In this document: positions 7,953 to 15,360 of the stretch, piece after piece
How positions within the stretch are numbered: the first letter of the stretch is position 1
Layout of the letters: each line of letters starts with the position of its first letter
Source of the DNA: an uncultured Collinsella sp.
GTDB lineage: Bacteria; Actinomycetota; Coriobacteriia; Coriobacteriales; Coriobacteriaceae
Length of the DNA stretch: 20,386 nucleotides
Direction: 5' to 3'
Assembly (NCBI GenBank): GCA_900552755.1
Contig: USAY01000025.1
Coordinates: 1 to 20,386 of the forward strand
Notes under the pieces: generated by a model
What the model was told of the DNA's origin: nothing
The model's input: only the letters and a program-made list of their open reading frames with translations
The model's database searches: none
Made by a program: the position numbers and the translations under genes

Positions 7953-8837
7953 ATGTCCGATATCGAGAATCTGGCAGGTGACACGCGTCCGATCGGTGTG
8001 TTCGACTCGGGTCTGGGCGGTCTGACGGTTGCACGCGCCATCGCAACGGCGTTGCCGCACGAGTCCGTCTACTACTTTGGCGACACCAAGCGCTGTCCCT
8101 ACGGCACCCGCACCGAGGACGAGGTGCGCTCGTTTGCACTGCAGGCGGGCCGCTGGCTGTCGAAGCACGACGTCAAGATCATGGTCATCGCCTGCAATAC
8201 GGCGACCGCTGCGGCCTTGCGTTTGGCCCAGCAGGTGCTCGACGTCCCCGTCATCGGTGTGATCGCACCGGGCGCACGCGCGGCAATCAACAGCACCCGC
8301 ACGCGCCGGGTGGGCGTGCTCGCCACCAACCTCACCATCCGCTCAGGCGCTTACACGCGTGCCATTCAGGACCTGGATGCCGGCGTCGACGTATACGGCT
8401 GCCCTGCCTCGAGCTTTGTCGAGGTCGTTGAGCACGAGCTCGCCTCGGGCGCACATCTGCAAGAGCAGTGGCTCGAGAACGAGGACATCTTTGATACGCC
8501 CGCCGTACGCGCGCTGGTCGGCGCCACGGTTGAACCGCTGCGCGACCACGGCATCGATACCGTGGTACTCGGCTGCACGCATTTTCCGCTGCTCGTGGGG
8601 CCTATTCGCCATGCGCTGGGGCCCGGGGTGCGCGTGGTGAGTTCCGCCGAGGAGACTACGCGCGAGCTGACCGATATCCTCACACGCCGCGAGCAGCTGG
8701 CGGGCGACGCAGCCGAGCCGCAGCATCGTTTTGCAACGACGGCCGATAACATTGCTGAGTTTGCGGTGGCGGGCAGTTTTATCTTTGGCCAGCCGCTCAA
8801 GAGCATTGAGCATATCGATATCGACGAACTCAAATAG
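7953..8837 (+). CDS. murI: Glutamate racemase
   Basis: MurI converts L-glutamate to D-glutamate, which MurD adds to the peptidoglycan stem; it needs no cofactor. The ATG at 7953 is preceded by GGTGAGG and gives 294 residues. An upstream GTG at 7899 overlaps the previous stop but would add 18 residues before the conserved start and has no better ribosome site. The family opening IGVFDSGLGGLTV is at 14-26. The two catalytic cysteines are Cys81 in IACNTAT and Cys208 in LGCTHFPLL; YFGDTKRCPYG (41-51) is also typical. It lies in the order murI-rph-rdgB, conserved in other actinobacteria such as Mycobacterium, and feeds the same pathway as the MurE-like gene upstream. Confidence 0.96.
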   Translation: MSDIENLAGDTRPIGVFDSGLGGLTVARAIATALPHESVYYFGDTKRCPYGTRTEDEVRSFALQAGRWLSKHDVKIMVIACNTATAAALRLAQQVLDVPVIGVIAPGARAAINSTRTRRVGVLATNLTIRSGAYTRAIQDLDAGVDVYGCPASSFVEVVEHELASGAHLQEQWLENEDIFDTPAVRALVGATVEPLRDHGIDTVVLGCTHFPLLVGPIRHALGPGVRVVSSAEETTRELTDILTRREQLAGDAAEPQHRFATTADNIAEFAVAGSFIFGQPLKSIEHIDIDELK

Positions 8838-8892
8838 ATATAAGGTCACCGACCAAAGGCTCACGTTCACCTTTTGCCGAAAGGATTTTTCT

Positions 8893-9618
8893 ATGGAGTA
8901 TATGCAGGTCAATCGTGCCAACGGCCGCACTGCCGATGAGCTGCGCCCCATCAAGCTCACTCGAGGCGTCATGAAGCACGCCCACGGCTCGTGCCTGGCC
9001 GAGTTTGGCGATACTCGCGTGCTGTGCGCTGCCACCATCGAGGAGGGCGTACCGGGCTGGCGCAAGGGCGCCAAGGCCGGTTGGGTAACGGCGGAGTACG
9101 CCATGCTGCCGGCATCGACCGGCAAGCGCTGCAAGCGCGAGCACGCCAACCGCAAGGGTCGCTCCATGGAGATTGAGCGTCTGATCGGCCGTAGCCTGCG
9201 CACCGTCGTCAATATGAAGGCACTCGGCGAGTACACCGTTACCGTCGACTGCGACGTGATTCAGGCAGACGGCGGCACGCGAACGGCGAGCATTACCGGC
9301 GCCTGGGTGGCGCTGCACGACGCCCTTGCCATGTGGGTCGAGGCGGGTAAGCTCGAGCGCATTCCGCTCACGGGCCAGGTCGCCGCGATTTCCATGGGTG
9401 TTGTCGACGGCAACACCCTGCTCGACCTAGATTATTCCGAGGACAGTCACGCCGAGGTCGACATGAACCTTGTCGCCACCGATACCGGTGAGATGATCGA
9501 GCTCCAGGGCACTGGCGAGCAGGCGCCCTTCGACCGCAAGCGCCTCAATGCCCTGCTCGATTTGGGCGACAAGGGCATTGCCGAGCTCATCGAGCTCCAG
9601 CGCCAAGCCCTCGCCTAA
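8893..9618 (+). CDS. rph: Ribonuclease PH
   Basis: A phosphorolytic 3'-to-5' exoribonuclease that trims tRNA precursors and releases nucleoside diphosphates, normally as a hexamer in the cytosol. The ATG at 8893 has AAAGGA upstream at 7-nt spacing and yields 241 residues, matching the usual length near 240. Diagnostic segments are GRTADELRPI (11-20), GWVTAEYAMLP (63-73), MEIERLIGRSLR (92-103) and GGTRTASITGAW (127-138). The gap after murI is 55 nt with no clear terminator, so the two are probably co-transcribed. A REP-like inverted repeat begins directly after the stop. Confidence 0.96.
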   Translation: MEYMQVNRANGRTADELRPIKLTRGVMKHAHGSCLAEFGDTRVLCAATIEEGVPGWRKGAKAGWVTAEYAMLPASTGKRCKREHANRKGRSMEIERLIGRSLRTVVNMKALGEYTVTVDCDVIQADGGTRTASITGAWVALHDALAMWVEAGKLERIPLTGQVAAISMGVVDGNTLLDLDYSEDSHAEVDMNLVATDTGEMIELQGTGEQAPFDRKRLNALLDLGDKGIAELIELQRQALA

Positions 9619-9651
9619 CCTACCAAAAAGGGACAGGTTTATTTTGGCAGG
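9619..9651. repeat. REP-like inverted repeat A
   Basis: Arms CCTACCAAAA (9619-9628) and TTTTGGCAGG (9642-9651) pair with one mismatch around the loop AGGGACAGGTTTA. The core AGGGACAGGT resembles repeats at 15561-15607 and 17304-17336. It starts one base after the rph stop. The remainder of the 145-nt rph-rdgB gap is G-rich purine sequence; a TATAGA there is too close to the start codon to be a normal promoter. Confidence 0.5.
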
Positions 9652-9763
9652 TTTTATCTGCGGAAACGCCAAAGCATAAGGCTGCCGTTGATTGAGAGGG
9701 GAGAGAGGTCGAGGTCCTCGTCGTTCTCAACTCGGCATTGCTATAGAGACAAGGAGGCCAGCT

Positions 9764-10405
9764 ATGGCACTTGAGAAGATCGACATCGACACCCTCGACC
9801 CGGCGGCGACCATCGTCGTGGCAACGGGCAACGTCCACAAGCTCACCGAGATCGAGGCCATTTTGGGCAAGGTTATGCCCGAGGTGCGCTTTGTGGCGCT
9901 CGGCCAGCTGGGTGATTTTGAGGACCCCGAGGAAAACGGCACGACGTTTTTGGAGAACGCCATCATCAAGGCGCAGGCTGCGGTCGAGGAGACGGGGCTC
10001 ATGGCCATTGCCGACGATTCGGGCCTGGTCGTCGACGCGCTGGACGGTGAACCCGGTGTGTATAGCGCGCGCTATGCGGGCGTTCACGGCGACGATGCCG
10101 CCAACAATGCCAAGCTGCTCGTTAACCTGGAAGGCGTGGCCGACGAGGACCGCACTGCGCGCTTTATGAGCGTCGTTGCGCTCATCGACACGGACGGTTT
10201 GGTCACCTATGGTGAGGGCGCCTGCGAGGGCGTTATCGCACACGAGGGCCGCGGCGATCACGGCTTTGGCTACGACCCGCTGTTCCTGCCGGTCGACACG
10301 CCGGGCAAGACCATGGCCGAGCTGACGGCGGACGAGAAGAACGCCATCAGCCATCGATTCCACGCGCTCGAGCACCTATCCGCCAAACTGACGGGCGAGG
10401 AGTAG
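9764..10405 (+). CDS. rdgB: Non-canonical purine NTP pyrophosphatase (RdgB/HAM1)
   Basis: Hydrolyses ITP, dITP and XTP to monophosphates, keeping deaminated purines out of DNA and RNA. The ATG at 9764 follows a very strong AAGGAGG, and the 213-residue product matches the family. Motifs are VVATGNVHKLTEI (18-30) for nucleotide contact, ADDSGLVVDALDG with acidic Asp84-Asp85, GVYSARYAG (98-106), the later GFGYDPLF, and KNAISHR near the end. An alternative start at 9692 would add 24 residues with no family character and no ribosome site. It is three bases ahead of dtd and almost certainly co-translated with it. Confidence 0.96.
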   Translation: MALEKIDIDTLDPAATIVVATGNVHKLTEIEAILGKVMPEVRFVALGQLGDFEDPEENGTTFLENAIIKAQAAVEETGLMAIADDSGLVVDALDGEPGVYSARYAGVHGDDAANNAKLLVNLEGVADEDRTARFMSVVALIDTDGLVTYGEGACEGVIAHEGRGDHGFGYDPLFLPVDTPGKTMAELTADEKNAISHRFHALEHLSAKLTGEE

Positions 10406-10408
10406 GCC

Positions 10409-10855
10409 GTGCGTGCAGTAGTGCAGCGCGTGCTCAACGCCGGCGTGACGGTCGATGGCGAGTGCGTGGGCCGCATTGGACGAGGCTACCTGGTGCTGCT
10501 GGGTGTGGGCCATGGCGATACGCGTGCCGAGGCCGACAAGCTGTGGGGCAAGCTCCGCGGGCTGCGTATCAACGAGGACGAGAACGGCAAGACCAACTTG
10601 GCGCTTGCCGATGTCGACGGCGAGGTGCTCGTGGTGTCGCAGTTCACGCTGTTCGCCGACTGCCGCCACGGTCGCCGTCCGTCGTTTACGGATGCCGGCG
10701 CACCCGATGTTGCCAACGAGCTCTACGAGTACTTCCTGACGCTCGTTCGTCAAGATGTCGAACACGTGGCGCACGGCATTTTTGGCGCCGATATGAAAGT
10801 CGACTTGGTCAACGACGGCCCATTCACCATCGTCTTGGACACCGATAGTCTGTAA
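10409..10855 (+). CDS. dtd: D-aminoacyl-tRNA deacylase
   Basis: Dtd frees tRNAs mischarged with D-amino acids (or glycine on tRNA-Ala), acting as a cytosolic homodimer. The start is GTG at 10409, three bases after the rdgB stop, with GAGGAG inside the end of rdgB as ribosome site. The 148 residues include MRAVVQRV at the N-terminus, SQFTLFAD (77-84) and the Gly-cisPro region NDGPFT (135-140), which together define the family and its chiral proofreading pocket. No strong terminator follows; the next gene has its own promoter. Confidence 0.96.
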   Translation: MRAVVQRVLNAGVTVDGECVGRIGRGYLVLLGVGHGDTRAEADKLWGKLRGLRINEDENGKTNLALADVDGEVLVVSQFTLFADCRHGRRPSFTDAGAPDVANELYEYFLTLVRQDVEHVAHGIFGADMKVDLVNDGPFTIVLDTDSL

Positions 10856-10887
10856 GTAGTCAATTTGGGACCGGGCTTTTTAGCTAC

Positions 10888-10917
10888 TTGCGTATGGCGG
10901 CAGCAGGGTGCTATAGT
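10888..10917 (+). promoter_or_regulatory. Promoter of veg-ispE
   Basis: TTGCGT (10888-10893) and TATAGT (10912-10917) are separated by 18 nt, and TGC directly precedes the -10, giving an extended -10. It lies 68 nt upstream of the veg start codon, leaving a leader of about 60 nt. Confidence 0.65.
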
Positions 10918-10937
10918 ATTAGAGTTTTGTCTATCTT

Positions 10938-10957
10938 AGGGGTATTATCCCCTTTTT
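10938..10957 (+). terminator. Short terminator-like hairpin in the veg leader
   Basis: GGGG (10939-10942) and CCCC (10949-10952), extended by an A-T pair, enclose TATTAT and are followed by TTTTT. It lies between the promoter and the veg ribosome site, so it could act as a weak attenuator. The stem is only 5 bp. Confidence 0.4.
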
Positions 10958-10984
10958 GAATTGCACCTTCTGGAGGCCCTGTTC

Positions 10985-11281
10985 ATGGAAGAGATGGAAG
11001 TCAATCACGTCGACGACATCCACGAGAAGCTGACCGATATGGTGGGCGATCGCGTCAAGGTGAAGGCCAACATGGGCCGCACCCGCGTTGTCGAGCGCAT
11101 GGGCACCATCAAGAGCGTCCACCCCGCCGTCTTTATCGTCGAGGTCGACGAGCGTCGCGGTCGCAAGTCGCGTCAGTCCTACCAGTATATCGATGTCCTC
11201 ACCGGTCAGGTCGAGCTGTTCGACCCCGAGAGCGGCGAGCATATCTTTACCCCGCTCGGCAATCAGCTCGAGGAGCATTAA
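10985..11281 (+). CDS. veg: Veg family protein
   Basis: A small protein of 98 residues of the Veg (DUF1021) family. In Bacillus subtilis Veg is strongly expressed in growing cells and has been linked to biofilm matrix gene expression; the biochemical role is not settled. TGGAGG lies 8 nt before ATG 10985; a second ATG at 10994 is possible. The core VKVKANMGRTRVVERMG, then VFIVEVDERRGRKSRQSYQY, is characteristic, with a basic, beta-rich small-domain look. The gene is three bases ahead of ispE. veg lies near ispE in Bacillus too, which supports both calls. Confidence 0.85.
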   Translation: MEEMEVNHVDDIHEKLTDMVGDRVKVKANMGRTRVVERMGTIKSVHPAVFIVEVDERRGRKSRQSYQYIDVLTGQVELFDPESGEHIFTPLGNQLEEH

Positions 11282-11283
11282 CG

Positions 11284-12180
11284 GTGACCGATTGGTCCCT
11301 GACTCTTTCCGCGCCGGCAAAGATTAACCTCTACCTGGGGGTTCATACCGAGCGCGATGACCGCGGCTACCACAGGGTCGATTCCCTGATGGCGGCCGTC
11401 GGTCTTTCCGATACCGTGACGGTCACGCCGGCGCAGGCGCTGACCGTCCAGACGGTTCCGGCATCAGATTTTCCCATGCAAAAGAATACGGCGTATCGGG
11501 CTGCGGTTGCTATGGCCGAGCATTATGGTCGCGAGGCAAACATCTGCGTGACGATTGAGAAGCGCATTCCATTGTGCGCCGGCTTGGGCGGCCCCTCGAC
11601 GGATGCGGCCGCGGTCATTGTCGCCTTGGCGGAGCTCTGGGGCATTGATCGCACCGACCCAGCGCTCGACGATATTGCGCGAGGCATTGGTGCTGACGTC
11701 CCGTTCTTTTTGCACGCGAGTCCTGCGTTCTACGTAGGTGGGGGGGACGTGCTGGCAACTGAGTACCCCGCGCTGCCCGCGACGCCCGTCGTGCTGGTCA
11801 AGCCGCGCGAGGCAAGTGTTTCGACAATTGAAGCCTATCGACGTTTTGACGAGGCCTCGGTGCCTGCGGACAAGCCCGGCGCGATAGCTTCTGCCTTGCG
11901 TGCTGGTGATGCCGAGACGGCATATGCACTCATCCATAACAACCTTGGTGTCATTTCCGCACAGATGGAGTCGCAGATTCAAACGGTTCTCGACTGGCTG
12001 CGTAAACAGGACGGAACCGTTGCTGTAGATGTGTGCGGATCGGGTGCCTGCTCGTTTGCCATTTGCGACACCGCTGCCACGGCCGAAAGGCTTGCCGATG
12101 CTGCCCAGCAAAATGGCTGGTGGGCCTGCGCGACTGAGCTTATTCCCAACACGGTTCAAATCGACGCGCCAAAGAAATAA
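11284..12180 (+). CDS. ispE: 4-diphosphocytidyl-2-C-methyl-D-erythritol kinase
   Basis: IspE phosphorylates CDP-methylerythritol in the non-mevalonate isoprenoid route, supplying among other products the undecaprenyl carrier used in wall synthesis. The start is GTG at 11284, three bases after the veg stop, with GAGGAG inside the end of veg. The 298-residue GHMP kinase shows SAPAKINLYLGV (9-20; Lys13 catalytic), the ATP loop PLCAGLGGPSTDAAA (96-110), and GADVPFF with Asp138 as catalytic base. The ATP loop departs slightly from the usual GLGGGSSDAA, with Pro and Thr replacing Gly and Ser. A tRNA gene follows 49 nt later. Confidence 0.95.
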   Translation: MTDWSLTLSAPAKINLYLGVHTERDDRGYHRVDSLMAAVGLSDTVTVTPAQALTVQTVPASDFPMQKNTAYRAAVAMAEHYGREANICVTIEKRIPLCAGLGGPSTDAAAVIVALAELWGIDRTDPALDDIARGIGADVPFFLHASPAFYVGGGDVLATEYPALPATPVVLVKPREASVSTIEAYRRFDEASVPADKPGAIASALRAGDAETAYALIHNNLGVISAQMESQIQTVLDWLRKQDGTVAVDVCGSGACSFAICDTAATAERLADAAQQNGWWACATELIPNTVQIDAPKK

Positions 12181-12229
12181 AAATTTCTCTAGCACGCGGC
12201 GAAAATCTTTGTTACTATAGTCGAGCTAA

Positions 12230-12306
12230 CGGGTTGTGGCTCAGTTTGGTAGAGCACTGCGTTCGGGACGCAGGGGTCGCTGGTTCAAATCCAGTCAACC
12301 CGACCA
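12230..12306 (+). tRNA. tRNA-Pro, anticodon CGG
   Basis: A full 77-nt cloverleaf: acceptor CGGGTTG (12230-12236) with CAACCCG (12296-12302), D stem GCTC/GAGC, anticodon stem CTGCG/CGCAG with loop TTCGGGA, and T arm CTGG-TTCAAAT-CCAG. The anticodon CGG (12264-12266) reads proline codon CCG, common in this high-GC coding. Discriminator A and an encoded CCA close the gene. TACTAT at 12213-12218 is a possible -10, but no good -35 is visible, so transcription from ispE is also possible. Confidence 0.96.
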
Positions 12307-12317
12307 GAGCATGAGGA

Positions 12318-12345
12318 GGGACCGCTTCTTGCGGTCCCTTTTTTT
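12318..12345 (+). terminator. Rho-independent terminator after tRNA-Pro
   Basis: GGGACCGC (12318-12325) and GCGGTCCC (12331-12338) form a perfect 8-bp stem with loop TTCTT, followed by seven T. It begins 12 nt past the tRNA CCA end. Confidence 0.93.
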
Positions 12346-12353
12346 AGCTAGTG

Positions 12354-12382
12354 TTGTGATACCGCGATACCCGCGGTATACT
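12354..12382 (+). promoter_or_regulatory. Promoter of tatA
   Basis: TTGTGA (12354-12359) and TATACT (12377-12382) stand 17 nt apart, close to the housekeeping consensus. It follows the tRNA terminator directly and precedes the tatA ATG by 36 nt. The spacer contains the palindrome-like ACCGCG-ATACC-CGCGGT, which might bind a regulator. Confidence 0.75.
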
Positions 12383-12418
12383 CATTCGAGCTTGTCTCGC
12401 TGTATTGTGGAGGTCTAC

Positions 12419-12694
12419 ATGTTTGGACTGAGGGCTCCTGAGCTCATCATTATTCTCGTCGTTGTCCTGATTATCTTCGGGCCCAAGAACCTGCCGAAGC
12501 TCGGCAAGTCCCTCGGCTCTACCGTCAAGAATATCCGTGAGGGTATGGAGGGCGACGATAAGGCCGAGACCAAGCAGGCCGAGGAGGTCGTGGTCGAGCA
12601 GTCCGAGGAGGACAAGGAGATCGCTGAGCTCGAGGCCAAGCTCGCTGCTGCCAAGAAGAAGCAGGCAGAGGACAGCGACGCGGACGCAGAGTAG
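12419..12694 (+). CDS. tatA: Twin-arginine translocase subunit TatA/TatE
   Basis: TatA oligomers form the channel part of the Tat system, which exports folded proteins with twin-arginine signals. GGAGG lies 5 nt before ATG 12419. The 91-residue protein has one membrane helix (about 7-20, PELIIILVVVLIIF), the hallmark FGP hinge (20-22), an amphipathic helix (24-43, including NLPKLGKSLG), and a long charged tail ending in Lys, Glu and Asp. No tatB or tatC is in the window, so TatC must be encoded elsewhere. Promoter and terminator make it a one-gene unit. It could equally be labelled TatE; the fold cannot separate them. Confidence 0.92.
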   Translation: MFGLRAPELIIILVVVLIIFGPKNLPKLGKSLGSTVKNIREGMEGDDKAETKQAEEVVVEQSEEDKEIAELEAKLAAAKKKQAEDSDADAE

Positions 12695-12719
12695 TCCCAT
12701 CCCTTTGGGGTGAGCACCT

Positions 12720-12752
12720 GACCGGCTTGCCCGCAGGCTAGCCGGTCTTTTT
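12720..12752 (+). terminator. Rho-independent terminator of tatA
   Basis: GACCGGCT (12720-12727) pairs perfectly with AGCCGGTC (12740-12747), with a 12-nt loop and five T (12748-12752). It starts 25 nt past the tatA stop. Confidence 0.88.
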
Positions 12753-12800
12753 CGTTTTGTTGACAGTTGATTGTTTGATCAGAGTTGGGGAGATATCCGT

Positions 12801-13271
12801 ATGGACGCAAGCCAGATCGTACTGACCGCTGAGGGCCGCCAGAAGCTCGTCGAGGAGCTCGCTTGGCGTGAGGGCGATTACGCCAAGGAGATCGTCGAGG
12901 ACATCAAGGAAGCCCGCGCGTTCGGCGACCTTTCGGAGAACTCCGAGTACGACGCCGCTAAGGACAAGCAGGCCCAGAACGCCGCTCGTATTGCCGAGAT
13001 CCAGGCCATCCTCGCCAACGCTCAGGTTGCTGCCACCACGGGCGACCTGACCGTCTCCATCGGTTCCACCGTTTCGCTGATTGATCCCAACGGCGAGGTC
13101 ATGGAAGTCACGCTCGTTGGTACCACCGAGACCAACTCGCTCGAGCACAAGATTTCCAACGAGTCTCCGGTCGGCCATGCCATCATCGGTCACGGCGAGG
13201 GCGACTCCGTCGAGGTCGTTACGCCTTCCGGCAAGACTCGCGTCTACACCATCGCCAAGATCGCACGCTAG
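12801..13271 (+). CDS. greA: Transcription elongation factor GreA
   Basis: GreA enters the RNA polymerase secondary channel and triggers cleavage of the 3' end of backtracked RNA. ATG 12801 has GGGGAG at 8-nt spacing and gives 156 residues, as expected. The N-terminal coiled coil covers about 1-75 and carries FGDLSENSEYDAAK (41-54) at its tip, with the acidic residues Asp43 and Glu46 needed for cleavage. The C-terminal FKBP-like domain (about 80-156) includes the family-typical PVGHAIIGHGEGDSVEV. A TTGACA at 12760-12765 might be a -35, but no fitting -10 is seen. greA-lysS is a common pairing in Gram-positives. Confidence 0.95.
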   Translation: MDASQIVLTAEGRQKLVEELAWREGDYAKEIVEDIKEARAFGDLSENSEYDAAKDKQAQNAARIAEIQAILANAQVAATTGDLTVSIGSTVSLIDPNGEVMEVTLVGTTETNSLEHKISNESPVGHAIIGHGEGDSVEVVTPSGKTRVYTIAKIAR

Positions 13272-13299
13272 ACCACGGTCCCGCGTAAAGGTATGTTTT

Positions 13300-13332
13300 C
13301 GCTCCCTGGGACCGAATCCTGGGGAGCGTTTT
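13300..13332 (+). terminator. Hairpin between greA and lysS, weak terminator
   Basis: CGCTCCC (13300-13306) pairs with GGGAGCG (13322-13328) and is followed only by TTTTAGTTTG. The broken T-run suggests partial termination, allowing some readthrough from greA into lysS. Confidence 0.5.
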
Positions 13333-13350
13333 AGTTTGAGGAGCTAACTT

Positions 13351-15315
13351 ATGGCAGAGAACCAGAACGCCGCAGATCAGGCATCGACGCTCAACGACGA
13401 GCGCGCCACCCGCCTGGCCAAGCGCGCCGCCCTGTTCGAGGCGGGCCAGAACCCCTATCCCGAGCACTCTGAGCTTGAGGACTACGTCGCCGATATCGAG
13501 GCTAAGTACGCCGAGCTTGCCGATGGCGAGGACACCGAGGACGTCGTGAAGATCGCCGGCCGCGTGGTCGCCAAGCGCGGTCAGGGCAAGATCATGTTCA
13601 TCGTCGTGCGCGATGCGACTGCCGAGATTCAGCTGTTCTGCCGCATCAACGACATGGACGAGGCCGCCTGGAATACGCTCAAGGCCCTCGACCTGGGCGA
13701 CATCCTGGGCGTGACCGGCGTGGTCGTGCGCACCCAGCGCGGCCAGCTTTCCGTTGCCCCTAAGAGCGCGACCCTGCTTTCCAAGGCCGTTCGTCCGCTG
13801 CCCGAGAAGTTCCACGGTCTTTCCGACAAGGAGACCCGCTATCGCCAGCGCTATGTCGACCTGATCGCCAACGACGACGTTCGCGAGACCTTCCGTAAGC
13901 GTTCGCAGATTCTCTCCACCTTCCGTCGCTTTATGGAGTCCGACGGCTACATGGAGGTCGAGACCCCCATCCTGCAGACCATCCAAGGCGGCGCTACTGC
14001 CAAGCCGTTCATCACTCACTTCAACGCGCTCGATCAGGAGTGCTACCTGCGTATTGCCACCGAGCTGCACCTCAAGCGCTGCATCGTCGGTGGTTTTGAG
14101 CGCGTGTTCGAGATCGGCCGCATCTTCCGTAACGAGGGCATGGACCTTACCCACAACCCCGAGTTCACCACGATGGAGGCCTACCGTGCCTTCTCCGACC
14201 TCGAGGGCATGAAGGCACTCGCCCAAGGTGTCATCAAGGCTGCCAACAAGGCCATCGGCAACCCCGAGGTCATCGAGTACCAGGGCCAGACCATCGACCT
14301 TTCTGGTGAGTGGGCCAGCCGTCCCATGACCGACATCGTCTCCGACGTGCTCGGCAAGCAGGTCACCATCGACACGCCGGTCGAGGAGCTTGCTGCCGCC
14401 GCGCGCGAGAAGGGCCTGGAGATCAAGCCCGAGTGGACTGCTGGCAAGATCATCGCCGAGATTTACGATGAGCTGGGCGAGGACACCATCGTCAACCCGA
14501 CGTTCGTGTGCGATTACCCCATCGAGGTCAGCCCGCTCGCCAAGCGTTTTGAGGACGACCCGCGCCTGACGCACCGCTTTGAGCTGGTTATTGCCGGTCA
14601 CGAGTACGCCAACGCGTTCTCCGAGCTCAACGACCCGGTCGACCAGGCCGAGCGCTTTGCCGCCCAGATGGCCGAGAAGGCCGGCGGTGACGACGAGGCC
14701 ATGGAGTACGACGAGGACTACGTGCGCGCCCTCGAGTACGGTATGCCTCCCGCGGGCGGCATTGGCATCGGTATCGACCGCGTGGTCATGCTGCTCACCA
14801 ACCAGGCTTCTATCCGCGACGTGCTGCTGTTCCCGCACATGAAGCCCGAGAAGGGTTTCCAGTCCGGTGCCGCTGCCGCCAAGGCTGCCGAGGCCGGCAA
14901 CGCCGCGAGCCCGTTCGTTAAGTCGCTTAAGCCCACACTCGATTACTCCAAGATCTCCGTTGAGCCGCTGTTTGAGGAGTTCGTCGACTTTGATACCTTC
15001 TCCAAGAGCGACTTCCGCGCTGTGAAGGTCAAGGCATGCGAGGCCGTCAAGAAGTCCAAGAAGCTGCTGAACTTTACGCTCGACGACGGCACCGGCACCG
15101 ACCGTACCATCCTCTCCGGTATTCACGCTTATTACGAGCCCGAGGACCTGGTCGGCAAGACCTTGCTCGCCATCACCAACCTGCCTCCGCGCAAGATGAT
15201 GGGCATCCCCAGCTGCGGCATGCTCATCAGTGCCATCCACGAGGAGGATGGTGAGGAGCGCCTCAACCTGATCCAGCTCGACGCCTCCATCCCCGCCGGC
15301 GCAAAGATGTACTAG
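13351..15315 (+). CDS. lysS: Lysyl-tRNA synthetase (class II) with C-terminal tRNA-binding domain
   Basis: Charges tRNA-Lys with lysine in the cytosol. ATG 13351 follows GAGGAG at 7 nt. The first about 510 residues are an ordinary class IIb LysRS: an anticodon-binding OB fold (about 60-160, with KIAGRVVAKRGQGKIMF), motif 1 near MEVETPILQTIQGGA, motif 2 FEIGRIFRNEG (253-263), and motif 3 GGIGIGIDRVVMLL (469-482). Standard LysRS is close to 500 residues; this one has 654. The extra tail, about 545-654, reads as a second OB fold of the Trbp111/EMAP II type (FRAVKVKACEAVKKSKKLL, then LLAITNLPPRKMMGIPSCGM). Such domains usually end bacterial MetRS or stand alone, where they bind the tRNA elbow. 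The frame is continuous across the joint. No T-box fits in the short leader. Confidence 0.95.
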   Translation: MAENQNAADQASTLNDERATRLAKRAALFEAGQNPYPEHSELEDYVADIEAKYAELADGEDTEDVVKIAGRVVAKRGQGKIMFIVVRDATAEIQLFCRINDMDEAAWNTLKALDLGDILGVTGVVVRTQRGQLSVAPKSATLLSKAVRPLPEKFHGLSDKETRYRQRYVDLIANDDVRETFRKRSQILSTFRRFMESDGYMEVETPILQTIQGGATAKPFITHFNALDQECYLRIATELHLKRCIVGGFERVFEIGRIFRNEGMDLTHNPEFTTMEAYRAFSDLEGMKALAQGVIKAANKAIGNPEVIEYQGQTIDLSGEWASRPMTDIVSDVLGKQVTIDTPVEELAAAAREKGLEIKPEWTAGKIIAEIYDELGEDTIVNPTFVCDYPIEVSPLAKRFEDDPRLTHRFELVIAGHEYANAFSELNDPVDQAERFAAQMAEKAGGDDEAMEYDEDYVRALEYGMPPAGGIGIGIDRVVMLLTNQASIRDVLLFPHMKPEKGFQSGAAAAKAAEAGNAASPFVKSLKPTLDYSKISVEPLFEEFVDFDTFSKSDFRAVKVKACEAVKKSKKLLNFTLDDGTGTDRTILSGIHAYYEPEDLVGKTLLAITNLPPRKMMGIPSCGMLISAIHEEDGEERLNLIQLDASIPAGAKMY

Positions 15316-15317
15316 GG

Positions 15318-15347
15318 GGTTACGGCGTTTTACCAAACGCCGTAACC
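15318..15347 (+). other. Perfect 13-bp hairpin after lysS
   Basis: GGTTACGGCGTTT (15318-15330) and AAACGCCGTAACC (15335-15347) are exact complements around TACC, starting two bases past the lysS stop. There is no T-run after it on the + strand, so it is a strong 3'-end stem but not a textbook intrinsic terminator. It may block exonucleases or work with a termination factor. Confidence 0.7.
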
Positions 15348-15360
15348 GCTCGACGCTGCG

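Noticed and set aside
6922..8139. A 405-codon minus-strand open frame across the HAD gene and the start of murI
   Set aside because: It spans two well-supported genes and their gap on the other strand, and shows no motif.
9742..9747. TATAGA with an upstream TG as a promoter for rdgB
   Set aside because: Transcription would start at or inside the ribosome-binding site, leaving no usable leader.
12236..12418. An upstream extension of tatA into the tRNA gene
   Set aside because: The frame is open only by chance through the tRNA, its terminator and the tatA promoter. The FGLRAPEL start with GGAGG is the real one.
12760..12782. TTGACA upstream of greA as a promoter
   Set aside because: No -10 sequence fits at 16-18 nt spacing, so it is not listed.
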